Below, piece after piece: positions 43,112 to 52,677 of a stretch of 64,000 nt of DNA. This stretch comes from Catellatospora paridis. GTDB lineage: Bacteria > Actinomycetota > Actinomycetes > Mycobacteriales > Micromonosporaceae. The translations under genes were made by a program, and so were the position numbers. The notes beneath the pieces were generated by a model. That model made no database searches, was not told the DNA's origin, and worked only from the letters and a program-made list of their open reading frames with translations. The first letter of the stretch is position 1, and each line of letters begins with the position of its first letter. The stretch is from positions 1-64,000 of the forward strand of contig NZ_WBZD01000020.1 of assembly GCF_009720365.1 (NCBI RefSeq), written 5' to 3'.

Positions 43112-43840
43112 GTGGAACGCGACATACGCACCGTCGACGACGTGCTGAGACTGATGGACACCCTGTTCGCGCCGGACGCCGAGCGCTGGACCGCCGACGG
43201 CGCCTCCTGGTGGGACGGCTTCTACGCGGACCGCTCGCGCAAGGTGCCGTTCTTCGTCGCGAAGCCGGACGAGAACCTGGCCTCCTACCTCGACCGCGGC
43301 CTGGTCGCTCCGGGCCGCGCCCTCGACCTGGGCTGCGGGCCCGGCCGCAACGCCGTACACCTCGCGGCTCTGGGCTTCGAGGTCGACGCCGTGGACCTGT
43401 CCCCGGCCGCGCTCGCCTGGGCGCAGGACCGGGCCACCGAGGCGGCGGTCGACGTCCGTTTCCTGTGCGGCGACGCGTTCGCGCTGGACCTGACCGGCCC
43501 GTACGACCTGATCTACGACTCCGGCTGCTTCCACCACCTGCCGCCGCACCGCCGCATCAGCTACCTGCGGCTGCTGGACCGGAGCCTGGCCCCGGGCGGC
43601 CACTTCGGCCTGAGCTGCTTCGCGGCTGGCGGCATGGGCTCCGAGGAGTCCGATGCCGACCTCTACCGCCAGGGGCGGCTGCACGGCGGCCTGGCCTACA
43701 CCGCGGAGTCGCTGCGGGGCATCTTCGCCGACCTGACCGAGGTCGAGCTGCGCCGGATGCACGACGAGCCGGCCGAGTCCGCGCTGTTCGGCGAGCCCTT
43801 CCTGTGGACGGCGCTGTTCCGCCGCGCGGCCCGGCCCTGA
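43112..43840 (+). CDS. Class I SAM-dependent methyltransferase
   Basis: The 242-residue protein carries the SAM site LDLGCGPGRNAVHLA (about residues 71-85), an acidic ribose-binding position (EVDAVDLSPAAL) and the post-motif YDLIYDSGCFHHLPPHRR. The last resembles thiopurine and TehB-like subgroups. The substrate is unknown. GAGGAG lies before the GTG start and the gene follows thpR closely. A perfect 17-base hairpin separates it from the convergent phosphoesterase gene. Confidence 0.88.
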   Translation: MERDIRTVDDVLRLMDTLFAPDAERWTADGASWWDGFYADRSRKVPFFVAKPDENLASYLDRGLVAPGRALDLGCGPGRNAVHLAALGFEVDAVDLSPAALAWAQDRATEAAVDVRFLCGDAFALDLTGPYDLIYDSGCFHHLPPHRRISYLRLLDRSLAPGGHFGLSCFAAGGMGSEESDADLYRQGRLHGGLAYTAESLRGIFADLTEVELRRMHDEPAESALFGEPFLWTALFRRAARP

Positions 43841-43857
43841 CGGCGCAGCCTGGACAC

Positions 43858-43894
43858 ACGTCGGGCCGGGGCCGGCACGGCCCCGGCCCGACGT
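43858..43894. terminator. Strong bidirectional hairpin terminator
   Basis: Perfect 17-base arms starting ACGTCGGGCC with a three-base loop lie between the convergent methyltransferase and phosphoesterase genes. Confidence 0.85.
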
Positions 43895-43904
43895 GTTCGA
43901 CCCG

Positions 43905-46900
43905 CTACTTGATCAGCTTCCAGGGGCTGTTCGAGCCCGTGGCGGGAGCCTGGTTGCGGGTGTACCACTTCGCCTCGTAGACGTGGCCCTGGTACGACAC
44001 CCGGTCGCCGGCGTTGTACACCGTCGTGGGCGTCCAGGCGGCGGGGCTGCCGTCGGCGGGCGGCGGAGCCTGCTCCTCCCAGGGTCCGTTCGGGTCGCCC
44101 GGGGCCTGGTTGCGGGAGTACCAGCGGGCGCGGAACTTCCTGTCCTGGTGGACCACGACGTCGCCGCCGTTGAAGATCCGTGACGCCGTCCAGATCGTGA
44201 CGCCGTCCTCGGTCATGGCCAGTTCCTGCCACGGACCGTTCGCGTCGCCCGGCTTCTGGTTCTGCGCATACCAGGACGCCTTGTAGACCTTGCCCTGGTA
44301 GACGACCTTGTCACCCTCCTTGTACGCCTTCGACGCGACCCAGGCGGGCGGCAGGTTCACCGTCGCCGTGCCGCTGCCCTGCGCCGATTCAAGCTGGGCG
44401 TTGCCGACGAACGACGCGGTCAGCGTGTGGCTGCCCGCCGCCAGGCCCACCGGCAGGGTGAACGTCGCCGTGCCGTCGGTCGTCGTGACCGAGCCGCGCA
44501 CCTTGTCGCCCTCACGCAGCTCCACGGTGCCCGCCACGGGCAGGCTGCCCGCGGCCACCTTGACCGTCACCTTCGCCGCCGTGCCCCAGTCCACCGGGGC
44601 CGAGGTCACGGTGGCCGCCGGCTTGCCCTTGCCGGTGCGGAACACCGCCGGCTGCGCCACGGCCACGCCGTCGTCGGCGCTGCGCGCCGAGACTATCCAG
44701 GCGTACGACGTCACCGGCGCGAGCCCCGACCAGGTCACCGTGGCCGTGCCGTTCGCGGCCACCTCGTCGGAGCCGATGACGCCGGTCGGCACGTACACCG
44801 CCAGGGAGTCGGTCGACAGCGACGTCTTGCGGCTGGTCAGGTCGACGGGCAGGGTCAGGTTGTCCTCCGCGCCGTTGTAGCGCGGCTTGGTCTGGCTGCC
44901 GTCGGCGCGGATGTCGAACTCGGTCGCCCCGAAGGTGTCGAGGAACGGCGAGTACGTGTCGATGTGCATCTCGGCGTTCTTGACGTCGAACTGCATCAGC
45001 CGCAGGAAGCTCGCGCCGAACTGCAGCCGGTCGGCCGCCTTGTGGTCGGTGGTGCCGTCGCCGTTGACGTCGATGTTCCCGCTCGCGTCGACCTTGTCGG
45101 GCCACAGGTCGCTCGCGGGCACCGTGTAGAACTGGTAGTCCGCCAGCAGCTCGACGACGTCGTGCGACACCGTCACGCCGACCTTCGACTTCAGGTTGAT
45201 GCCCACGCCGTGCTCGTGGCCGGCGAGGATCAGGAACACGTTCGGGTTGTTCTCGACGACGCCCTTGTAGAGGGCGGAGCCGTCCGGGTCGGAGAACGCC
45301 GCCCCGCGGCCGTCCGCGTTGGCCGACGGCTTGAGGTAGTCGTGGGACAGCAGGATCCCGTTGCGGTCCTTGAACCGCTTGAAGATCGAATCAGCCCACC
45401 GCGCCTCGGCCGGGGTGACGCCGTAGGACAGGCCGACCGCGACGAAGTCGAGCCCGCCCGCGCTGAACAGCACATAGTTGTTCTGGTTGTCCCTACCCGG
45501 CGTGACCGTGCCGTCGGCGTTGGCCACCTCGTCCCACGCGTGGTACGACGCGCCCGCGGGCCAGCCCTTCGCCACCCCGTAGTACCGGTCGGCGCTGAAC
45601 GTCTTGCTGAACCGGGAGTTCGACCCGGTCTCCGCGCCGAGCTGGTTGTCGTGGTTGCCCGCGATGACCTGGTTCACCACGCCGCCGTCGTCGAGGATCT
45701 TCTGGTAGCCCGACGAGACCGCCAGCTCCTTCTCGACCTGCTCGTGCAGGCCCGGCCGGAGCAGCGTGCCGTCGGCGTTCTTGGCCAGCGGGTCGTAGTA
45801 GTCGTTCTCGATGACGTCGCCGGTGTGCGCCGAGTACGCGATCTTGCGGCTCTTCGCATTGTCGGCGATCCACTGCGTCTCCGCGCGGTAGGCCGCCTGC
45901 CAGATGGCCTGCTCCTCCGCCGTCTCCACGTCCGACGGCTCGGCCTTGCCGTCCCAGTCGTCGTACGTGCCGCCGGCCGCGCCCTCGGTCAGGTACTGCG
46001 TGTCGGTGAAGTGCGAGATCGCGAAGTCGTACGTGCCCGCGTCCTCGAAGTGGTTCTTGTCGAGCGCCGCGGACGCGTCGCGCGGCGACAGGTCGTCGGC
46101 GAACGGGTCCTCACCGGTGACCAGCACGTGCACGGTCGTGCCGTCCCGGTAACCGGCGGCCAGCGGCGCGGTCAGCACCGTGCTGCGGGCGGCCTGCCCG
46201 CGGGAGCTGGTGAGCACCGTCCACCTGGCGGCGGCCGGGTCCCACACCCGCAGCGCGACGACCCGCTTCGGGTCGATCGTGCCCTCCCAGCGCAGCGTCG
46301 GAGACGCCGCGTTGTTCGCCACGGTCAGGTCGTAGCGCTGGAACACCACGTCCCGGCCGGACGGCGTGTCGACCGCCTGCCCGTCGAGCGGCCGCAGCGA
46401 GTCGACCTTCACCGCTCCGTCGTGGGCGACGTCGAGCGTGGTCGGCACGGTGACCGCCTCGCCCTGGTAGCCCGCGGTCGGCAGGACCACGTCGGCCTTG
46501 GTGAAGGTCGCCGTCAGCGGCACGCCCTGCTCGCCCGGGATCCGGGCGGACAGCCGCGCCGACGGCGCGTTGGGGTCGCCCACCGTCGCGGTGAGCTCCG
46601 CCGGCACGTCCGGGATGCTCGCGCTGGTGAAGCGGATCAGCCGGGTGCCCGTGTTGCCGAGCGCGTCGGTCGCCGTGACGGCGATCGTGTGCGCCCCGGC
46701 GGGCAGTCCGTGTCCGATCTCGTCGCCCTGCGCGACCGGCTTGCCGTCCAGGGTCATCACCGGGGTCCCGACGATGCCCGAGGCGTCCTTGACCTTGACG
46801 TTGAGCGCCACGGTCGCGACCAGCTTCTGGCCCTCGGCCGGCACGCTGCCGTCGATCTCCGGCGCGGTGTTGTCGACGGTGAACCGGCGGGTGGACGTCT

Positions 46901-48893
46901 TGCCCCCGACGACGGCCGTGATGGCGTGCCGCCCGTCGGCCAGCTTCGTCGTGTCGACGTCGGCCCGCCTGCCGAGCACCGGCAGCGCCGCGCCGTCGTT
47001 GGCGGTGACCTCGAACAGCATCGCCTTGACCAGCGCGCTGTTGAAGCTGCTGCCGCAGGTGCCGTCACCCATGTGCACGGTCACCGGCGAGCCCGCCGGG
47101 TAGGTCGCCGCACCGATGGTGACGGTGCTCTGCGCGAGCTGCCTGGTCAGCTGCGCTGCCTGCGCGCCCACCGGGGCGAGCGCGAAGTCGCGCAGCGTGA
47201 AGTCGTCGAAGTTGTCGCAGCCGCCCGGCTTCGCGCTGCCGTGGTCGCTGCCCGCGACGAACTCCAGCACGTTGACGCCCGGCACCAGCCACTCGTTCGG
47301 GAAGGCGACATCGGCCGTCTCCTTCTCCCACACCCCCAGGTCCAGCGGGATGCCGTTGATCAGAACCTTGTTGTCGTATCCGTTGTCGGTGCCGTTACCG
47401 CCGATGAACATCCGCAGGTGCGCGTCGCCGCCGCTGCCCAGGGTGCCGACGGTGCGCGCGGTCGGCGCGCCCGCGATGTCGAAGTGGAACTCGGCGTCCT
47501 TGTTCGGCCCGCACGTGCCGTCGCCCAGCGCCAGCGAGACGGCCGTCGTCTCGGCCTTCGTCTCCGTCGTCCCCGTGGTCGTCACCAGGTACGTCGTGCC
47601 GGCCGTGACCGTGCCCGGCAGGCTCAGCGCCAGCTTCGCCGAGCTCCGGGTCACCTTGAAGTCGTCGTGGTTGGCGCAGGTCGCGCCGTTGGCGGTGCCG
47701 TTGTAGTCACCCGTGCGCAGCTGGACGACGTTGTCGCCGGAGCGCAGGAACCGGGTCGGGAACCGCAGGCTGACGTCCTCGGCCCCGTACCCGCCGTAGT
47801 CGCCGCCGAGGTCGACGCGGTTGCCGTTGACCAGGACGAAGTTGTGGTACTTCGCCTCGGCCGAGTTGCCGGCCTCGATCGTCAGCCCGAGCGTCGCGGT
47901 GCCCCCGGCGAGGGTCTCCGGGTTCGCGGCCGGGACGTCGTCGATGGACAGCGACTCGACCGTGTCCCCGCTGCCGTTCGGCAGTGCCGCGATGACCAGC
48001 TGCGTGCCGCGGGCCAGCGCGCCGTCGGCGGGCGTCACGTTCGCCGCCCCCGCCGGAGCGTTGTTGACCTCCACGGTGACACTGCTCCGCGCACCCGACT
48101 CCGTCGTCGCCGCGACCGTGTGCGTGCCGTTCGACAGCTTCGTCGTGTCGAGGTCGGCGCGCAGGCCCGCGGTGCTGCCCGGCTCGCCGGACACGACGAA
48201 CGTCAGCGGCTGGCTCAGCAGGCGCTTCGAGGTGCCGCAGGTGCCGTCACCGAAGCTGTAGCTGAACGCGTTCTGCTCGCCGTCGGCCACCACCCCGAGC
48301 AGGCCCAGGCCGATGCTGCTCAGCGCGAAGTCGTCGTAGTTCGGGCAGCGCAGGCCCTCCCCGTACGGCAGCTGCTCCACGCCGACCGCGGTCGTGCTCG
48401 TGGTGTCGACCCAGTTCGCGCCCGCCTTGACGGTGATCGTGTTGGTCCCGGCCTGCAACCACGAGCCCGGGAAGTCCAGCGTGCCGCGCGTGCCGCCGGC
48501 GACGTCCGGGATGAAGACCCGGTCGGCGTCCGCGGTGTGCCCGTTGACGACGACATAGTTGTGGTAGCGGGCCTCGGTGCCGTTGCCGCCCATGTCGAAG
48601 CTCAGGTGTGCGGTGCCGGCGGTCTGCGCGGCGGTGACGGCCGCGCCGTCGACCGTGAGGGAGACGACCGAGTCACCCTCGGTGGTCGGCCCCGCGTTGA
48701 CGCCCACGGTGCCTTCGAGGGTCTGGCCTTCCCGCAGGTCGAGGGTCGGTCCGTTGCTCTGCGCCGACGCCGGCGAACCGTCGGCGGCCACCGCGGTGAC
48801 GATCGCGGTGCCCGCACCGGCGACGAGCGCTAGGGCGAGCACCGGCCCGAGTAAGCGCGGGTGCCTCCGTCCCAGTCGGAAACGGTGGATCAT
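43905..48893 (-). CDS. Giant secreted metallophosphoesterase with chitin-binding modules
   Basis: The 1662-residue secreted protein has an N-terminal signal peptide (basic start, hydrophobic core, ASAQS near 45). Three diverged repeats follow, each with a Y(H/D)N-VLVNG stretch (near residues 109, 346, 501) and a GDGTCG stretch (near 213, 455, 607). Ig-like beta regions lead to a calcineurin-like phosphoesterase domain (DTQ near 962, GNHDN near 1080, GHEHGVG near 1224). The end carries three chitin-binding CBM5/12 modules with the conserved YxAxW pattern (about 1516, 1568 and 1620 onward). It probably hydrolyses an extracellular phosphoester while attached to chitin or wall polymer. It lies 14 bases after the metal transporter gene. 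Confidence 0.88.
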   Translation of the reverse strand: MIHRFRLGRRHPRLLGPVLALALVAGAGTAIVTAVAADGSPASAQSNGPTLDLREGQTLEGTVGVNAGPTTEGDSVVSLTVDGAAVTAAQTAGTAHLSFDMGGNGTEARYHNYVVVNGHTADADRVFIPDVAGGTRGTLDFPGSWLQAGTNTITVKAGANWVDTTSTTAVGVEQLPYGEGLRCPNYDDFALSSIGLGLLGVVADGEQNAFSYSFGDGTCGTSKRLLSQPLTFVVSGEPGSTAGLRADLDTTKLSNGTHTVAATTESGARSSVTVEVNNAPAGAANVTPADGALARGTQLVIAALPNGSGDTVESLSIDDVPAANPETLAGGTATLGLTIEAGNSAEAKYHNFVLVNGNRVDLGGDYGGYGAEDVSLRFPTRFLRSGDNVVQLRTGDYNGTANGATCANHDDFKVTRSSAKLALSLPGTVTAGTTYLVTTTGTTETKAETTAVSLALGDGTCGPNKDAEFHFDIAGAPTARTVGTLGSGGDAHLRMFIGGNGTDNGYDNKVLINGIPLDLGVWEKETADVAFPNEWLVPGVNVLEFVAGSDHGSAKPGGCDNFDDFTLRDFALAPVGAQAAQLTRQLAQSTVTIGAATYPAGSPVTVHMGDGTCGSSFNSALVKAMLFEVTANDGAALPVLGRRADVDTTKLADGRHAITAVVGGKTSTRRFTVDNTAPEIDGSVPAEGQKLVATVALNVKVKDASGIVGTPVMTLDGKPVAQGDEIGHGLPAGAHTIAVTATDALGNTGTRLIRFTSASIPDVPAELTATVGDPNAPSARLSARIPGEQGVPLTATFTKADVVLPTAGYQGEAVTVPTTLDVAHDGAVKVDSLRPLDGQAVDTPSGRDVVFQRYDLTVANNAASPTLRWEGTIDPKRVVALRVWDPAAARWTVLTSSRGQAARSTVLTAPLAAGYRDGTTVHVLVTGEDPFADDLSPRDASAALDKNHFEDAGTYDFAISHFTDTQYLTEGAAGGTYDDWDGKAEPSDVETAEEQAIWQAAYRAETQWIADNAKSRKIAYSAHTGDVIENDYYDPLAKNADGTLLRPGLHEQVEKELAVSSGYQKILDDGGVVNQVIAGNHDNQLGAETGSNSRFSKTFSADRYYGVAKGWPAGASYHAWDEVANADGTVTPGRDNQNNYVLFSAGGLDFVAVGLSYGVTPAEARWADSIFKRFKDRNGILLSHDYLKPSANADGRGAAFSDPDGSALYKGVVENNPNVFLILAGHEHGVGINLKSKVGVTVSHDVVELLADYQFYTVPASDLWPDKVDASGNIDVNGDGTTDHKAADRLQFGASFLRLMQFDVKNAEMHIDTYSPFLDTFGATEFDIRADGSQTKPRYNGAEDNLTLPVDLTSRKTSLSTDSLAVYVPTGVIGSDEVAANGTATVTWSGLAPVTSYAWIVSARSADDGVAVAQPAVFRTGKGKPAATVTSAPVDWGTAAKVTVKVAAGSLPVAGTVELREGDKVRGSVTTTDGTATFTLPVGLAAGSHTLTASFVGNAQLESAQGSGTATVNLPPAWVASKAYKEGDKVVYQGKVYKASWYAQNQKPGDANGPWQELAMTEDGVTIWTASRIFNGGDVVVHQDRKFRARWYSRNQAPGDPNGPWEEQAPPPADGSPAAWTPTTVYNAGDRVSYQGHVYEAKWYTRNQAPATGSNSPWKLIK

Positions 48894-48907
48894 GAGGGGG
48901 TGTCTCC

Positions 48908-49780
48908 TTAGGTGACATTCGTGAGCTGCACCGCTGCGACAGCGGTGACACCGACGCCGAACAAGGTGATGCCGGCGGCGGCGAGAACAGGGGCCACCCG
49001 GGTGGCGAGATGAAGCAGGCCGCTCGACCGCGAGCCGCGTACGACCAGGGACCCGCCCGCGACGGCCAGCACGCCGACCCCGAACAGCACCACGGCCATG
49101 CCGATGCCGAACGTCATCACCAGCAGCAGCGCGAACCCGGGCCGCCCGATGAACAACCCGGTCACCAGCACGAGAAACGCCGCCGGAGACGGGGTGAGCC
49201 CACCGGAGATCCCGAGCAGCACCAACCCGGGCCGCTTGCCCGAGCCGCCCCCGTGGGTGTGTCCGTGTCCGTGCGAGTGGTCGTGCGTGTGGTCTGTGCT
49301 GAGTGCGAAGCCATGGGCGTGCGTGGAATCGAGTTCGGCACCGTGCGCGCTGTCGACGCCGTGCGAGTGAAGGTGGGTGTGGGTGTGGCTGTGCGATCCG
49401 GCGTGTCCGCGGACGTGCCGGCGCACCAGGGCGAGGCCCGTGGCCAGCACGATCAGCCCGGCGAGCAGTTGCAGCCAGCTGGTCAGCTCCGCCATGCCCA
49501 AGACGTCCGAGAGGGACAGGAACGTCCAGGCCAGGCCGATGACGAGGACCGAGACGGTGTGCATGACGGCGACCGAACCGCCGAGCCAGGCGGCGTCGCG
49601 GATCCGGCCGCGCGACCCGATGAGGTATGCCGCGGCCAGGCTCTTGCCGTGCCCCGGCGCCACCGCGTGCGCCGCGCCCGCCACGAACGCGAGCCCGAAC
49701 GCCAGCGGCGGCACGCCCGGCGCGTGGATGAGGTTCTGCAACTGGTCCGTGATGGACGCGGCCGGTGCGGCGGCCGTCAT
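48908..49780 (-). CDS. NicO-type nickel/cobalt transporter
   Basis: The 290-residue membrane protein has the metal-binding signature HAVAPGHGKSL (His at 38 and 44), about six membrane segments and a His-rich cytoplasmic or periplasmic loop (about residues 122-175 with many HTH and HSH repeats). This matches the NicO/RcnA family, which transport nickel or cobalt; direction is uncertain. Its ATG overlaps the upstream gene's stop (ATGA), so expression is coupled. The downstream phosphoesterase gene begins 14 bases after its stop, with the AAGGAG site overlapping the stop codon. Confidence 0.88.
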   Translation of the reverse strand: MTAAAPAASITDQLQNLIHAPGVPPLAFGLAFVAGAAHAVAPGHGKSLAAAYLIGSRGRIRDAAWLGGSVAVMHTVSVLVIGLAWTFLSLSDVLGMAELTSWLQLLAGLIVLATGLALVRRHVRGHAGSHSHTHTHLHSHGVDSAHGAELDSTHAHGFALSTDHTHDHSHGHGHTHGGGSGKRPGLVLLGISGGLTPSPAAFLVLVTGLFIGRPGFALLLVMTFGIGMAVVLFGVGVLAVAGGSLVVRGSRSSGLLHLATRVAPVLAAAGITLFGVGVTAVAAVQLTNVT

Positions 49781-50487
49781 GCGGCCACCCGCCGTCGACG
49801 GTTTGCGCGGCGGACCAGCGCCAGTCCGCCGACCACGACGAGCAGCACGCCGCCGAGCACGGCGCCGATCTGGACGGCGGCGCTGCGGCCCAGGTCCGCA
49901 ACCGCCGGCGGAGGAGCGTCACCGAGCACCCAGTCGTGCGAGGGCTGGTCGGCGCCGTACACCGCGCGGGTTCCGCCGGGACCGCTCGCCATGGTGCGGT
50001 AGGCCGGGTTGAGGTCGGTCAGCGTCCGCACCGCGACCGCGACCGTGCCGACCGGCCCGGGGCAGGTGTAGTCGATGGTCACGCCGGTCCGCGCCAGGTC
50101 GCCCGGGGGTAGGACGGCGCCCGCGCAGGCCCGGCCGCCGCTGTCGACCGTGATCTGCTTCAGCAGGTAGGCGGTGAGCTCGCCGGACGGCCCGATCGTC
50201 GCCGCGTCCTCCTCGTGGAAGAAGACCGCGCCGTCGAGCATGACCCGGTCCTGCGGCAGCAGGCCGAGCGCGACCCCGAGCAGGGTCAGGTCGTCGACGC
50301 CGCCGACCTTCCAGCGCACGTGCACGACCTCGGGGCGGACCGCGTCGGGCGCGATGGCGACGGTCTGCGGGTCCCCGAACGGGTGCGCTCCCGCCGGGGC
50401 GGCCGGGACCAGCACGGTCGCGGCGAGCGCCACCAGCGCGAGGACGATCGACGTGCCGCGGCACGGTCGATGTGCGTAGGGAGACAA
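49777..50487 (-). CDS. Secreted single-anchor protein paired with the NicO transporter
   Basis: The 236-residue product has a signal peptide (cleavage after APAGA, before HPFGDP), an extracytoplasmic domain of about 150 residues with two Cys, and a C-terminal membrane helix (about 205-228) followed by an Arg-rich tail. A mature start with AHPFG is common in proteins adjacent to NicO-type transporters, so it may deliver or bind the metal. The TTG start has GGAG about eight bases upstream. Its stop overlaps the transporter's start. Confidence 0.78.
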   Translation of the reverse strand: MSPYAHRPCRGTSIVLALVALAATVLVPAAPAGAHPFGDPQTVAIAPDAVRPEVVHVRWKVGGVDDLTLLGVALGLLPQDRVMLDGAVFFHEEDAATIGPSGELTAYLLKQITVDSGGRACAGAVLPPGDLARTGVTIDYTCPGPVGTVAVAVRTLTDLNPAYRTMASGPGGTRAVYGADQPSHDWVLGDAPPPAVADLGRSAAVQIGAVLGGVLLVVVGGLALVRRANRRRRVAA

Positions 50488-50781
50488 GGACGACGCTCCG
50501 GTTCCTGGGTTGCGTCACGCCGAGGACGCGACCAGCCGAGGACTCTGCCGAGCCTTCGCGAACTCACCGAGTGGTCTCGGTGATCAGCGGGGATTGCCCG
50601 CGTGAACAGTAAGTTGATCAATTACTGGGCGAGAGCGAGCGGGCGCACCCCGTCACGGGCATGCGCTCGAGCCGAGGGACAGCCGCCGCTCCCTCGGACG
50701 CGTTAACCTCGCCGCAGGCGATTCATTCCGGTCGGTGCCCTGGTGGCAGCGTGCCGTTTCCTTCACGGGGAGCGCGGGGAG

Positions 50782-52065
50782 ATGTTCGGAATATCGGCTT
50801 TCGGCGGTCCGGCCCACGCCGTCGGCAGGCTGCGCTCCCCCTCCGCGCGGGCCCGCCTGCTCCTGTTGCTGCTCGCCGCCGCCGCCCTGTCCGGCCTGCT
50901 CTGGGTCGTTCGCTGGGAAAGTGTCGACAGGCACGCCTACCCCGACACCTACTGGTACGCCCGGCAGGCCGCGATGATCGGCGGGACGCCGGAGGCCGAC
51001 GCCGAGCGCTTCGCCGCCGAGCTGGTCTGCCGCCAGCGCATGCCGTCCCCGACCCGGGGCCAGGACTGCCTGCCCGGCACCAGGCAGTGGGCATCCGGGC
51101 TGCCGCCTCGATACCAGCGGATCTTCACCACCCGTCCCGGCTACTCGCTGGTGGCGGCACCGTTCGTGCAGGCGTTCGGCGAGCGCGGGCTGATCGCGGC
51201 CACCGCGCTGCTGGCCGTCCTCGCGGGAGTGCTGGCCGCCCTGGCCGTGCGGCTGCTCGGCGGCGGGCCGATCAGCTCGCTGTTCGCCACCCTGCTGCTG
51301 TTCCTGCTGCCGACCGGGTTCTGGCTGTCCCGCCTGCTCGGCGAGGCCGGCGCCACCGCCTTCGCGCTGGCCGCGCTGTGCGCCGCCATACCGCTGCTGC
51401 GCCCCGGCTCGACGGCGGCCACCCGCCGCCTCACCGCCATCGGGATGCTGATCGCGCTACTGGCGACCGCGACGACCAAGCCGGCCACCGGGCTGCTGCT
51501 GTCGCTGGCGCTGACCGTGACGGGGGCGGGCCTGGTCCTGTGGCACCGGCGGCGGGACGGCTGGGACGCGGGCCTGCTGCTGTTCACCGCGGCCGCCGGC
51601 ACCGCCACAGCGGTATGGCTGGCGCTGAGCGCGGCGCTGCACATCCCCGGCGCGTCGGAGACCCTCCAGGACAAGTTCACCATGCACTTCACCCAGCCCG
51701 ACGTGCCCGACCCGTGGACCCGGCTGGCCCAGCTCAACCGGGAGTTCTGGCCGGCCCGGCTCAACGAGTGGTGGAGCGGCGGCGCGCCGTCCGCGGCGTC
51801 CACGGTGCTCGCCGCGCTGGTGATCGGATACGCGGCGCTGTTCCGTGCGCTGCCCGCACGCATGGCGCTGGTCTGGGCCGCGGCCGGGGCCACCGGCCTG
51901 CTCATCCTGATCGCCCACCCGATCGCGCCGGAAGTCGACCGACTGGTGCTGATCATCTGGCTGCCGGTGGCGGTCGGCGTGGCGATGCTGATGAGCGGCC
52001 GCAGACCGGAGACCGCCCTGGACCCGACGCCGGAGGCGCCTGCCGGACCACCTGAGTCGGCCTGA
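50782..52065 (+). CDS. Polytopic membrane protein, GT-C-like
   Basis: The product of about 427 residues has around ten hydrophobic segments. After the first there is a loop with acidic and aromatic residues (DRHAYPDTYWYARQ, near residue 50). Acidic residues at this place are typical of polyprenyl-phosphate-dependent (GT-C fold) glycosyltransferases, so a mannosyl- or arabinosyltransferase is possible but not proven. The ATG at 50782 has GGGGAG nine bases upstream. A divergent operon begins at 50487. The PPOX-family gene follows after 19 bases. Confidence 0.65.
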   Translation: MFGISAFGGPAHAVGRLRSPSARARLLLLLLAAAALSGLLWVVRWESVDRHAYPDTYWYARQAAMIGGTPEADAERFAAELVCRQRMPSPTRGQDCLPGTRQWASGLPPRYQRIFTTRPGYSLVAAPFVQAFGERGLIAATALLAVLAGVLAALAVRLLGGGPISSLFATLLLFLLPTGFWLSRLLGEAGATAFALAALCAAIPLLRPGSTAATRRLTAIGMLIALLATATTKPATGLLLSLALTVTGAGLVLWHRRRDGWDAGLLLFTAAAGTATAVWLALSAALHIPGASETLQDKFTMHFTQPDVPDPWTRLAQLNREFWPARLNEWWSGGAPSAASTVLAALVIGYAALFRALPARMALVWAAAGATGLLILIAHPIAPEVDRLVLIIWLPVAVGVAMLMSGRRPETALDPTPEAPAGPPESA

Positions 52066-52072
52066 CGCCGGA

Positions 52073-52078
52073 TACCGT
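52073..52078 (+). promoter_or_regulatory. Candidate leaderless -10 element (TACCGT)
   Basis: TACCGT lies six bases before the GTG of the PPOX-family gene and directly after the stop of the membrane-protein gene. It shares GATACCGTGG with the ThpR promoter. Confidence 0.5.
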
Positions 52079-52084
52079 GGCACG

Positions 52085-52609
52085 GTGCGCGAAACGACGG
52101 AAGACCTGGTCGAACTCCAGGCCCTGCTCCACGCCTCCCTGTCCCGCTCCACCTCGCATCTCCGCTCGATCATCAACGCGGAACGCACGCTGACCGCGGA
52201 ACAGCTCACCCAGGTCCTCACCGGCATGTGCACGCTCGCGCTGTCCACGGTGACGGCGAAGGGCGAGCCGCGGATCAGCGGTGTGGACGGGCACTTCCTG
52301 CATGGAAAGTGGCACTTCGGCACGGCGCGCACCGCCGCCAAGGCCCGCCATCTGGCCGCCCGGCCCGCCGTCAGCGCCGCACACCTGCGCGGTGAGGACC
52401 TGGGCGTGTTCACGCACGGCCAGGTGGAGATCCTCAACCCGAAGCAGGGCGAGCCGGCCGCGGACTGGCCGGAACTGCTCGCCTACTTCAAGGACTTCTA
52501 CGGCGCCGACGCCTTCGACTGGGACGACGAGGTCGTCTACTACCGGCTGCATCCCCACTGGATGACCGTGTACGCCCCGGACTTCGAGAAGCTCACGGCC
52601 ACGTCCTGA
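52085..52609 (+). CDS. Pyridoxamine 5'-phosphate oxidase (PPOX) family protein
   Basis: The 174-residue protein has the split-barrel flavin or F420-binding fold. Visible stretches include LALSTVTAKGEPRISGVDGHF (about residues 51-71) and WHFGTARTAAKARHLAARP (about 76-94), where the phosphate-binding Lys/Arg lie. PNPx-like proteins oxidise pyridoxamine phosphate or reduce other substrates, often with F420 in actinobacteria. The substrate is unknown. The GTG start without a ribosome site suits leaderless expression. Confidence 0.85.
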   Translation: MRETTEDLVELQALLHASLSRSTSHLRSIINAERTLTAEQLTQVLTGMCTLALSTVTAKGEPRISGVDGHFLHGKWHFGTARTAAKARHLAARPAVSAAHLRGEDLGVFTHGQVEILNPKQGEPAADWPELLAYFKDFYGADAFDWDDEVVYYRLHPHWMTVYAPDFEKLTATS

Positions 52610-52677
52610 TCGCGCTCGGAACGTGGCCGTGGGTCGCCACGCTGCTCGACATCCGCGCGTACTGGCCGGAGCTGCCA

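Noticed and set aside
44427-48833. A 1468-codon open frame on the plus strand opposite the phosphoesterase gene
   Set aside because: It is an Arg/His/Val-rich antisense shadow. The minus strand carries complete phosphoesterase and CBM motifs.
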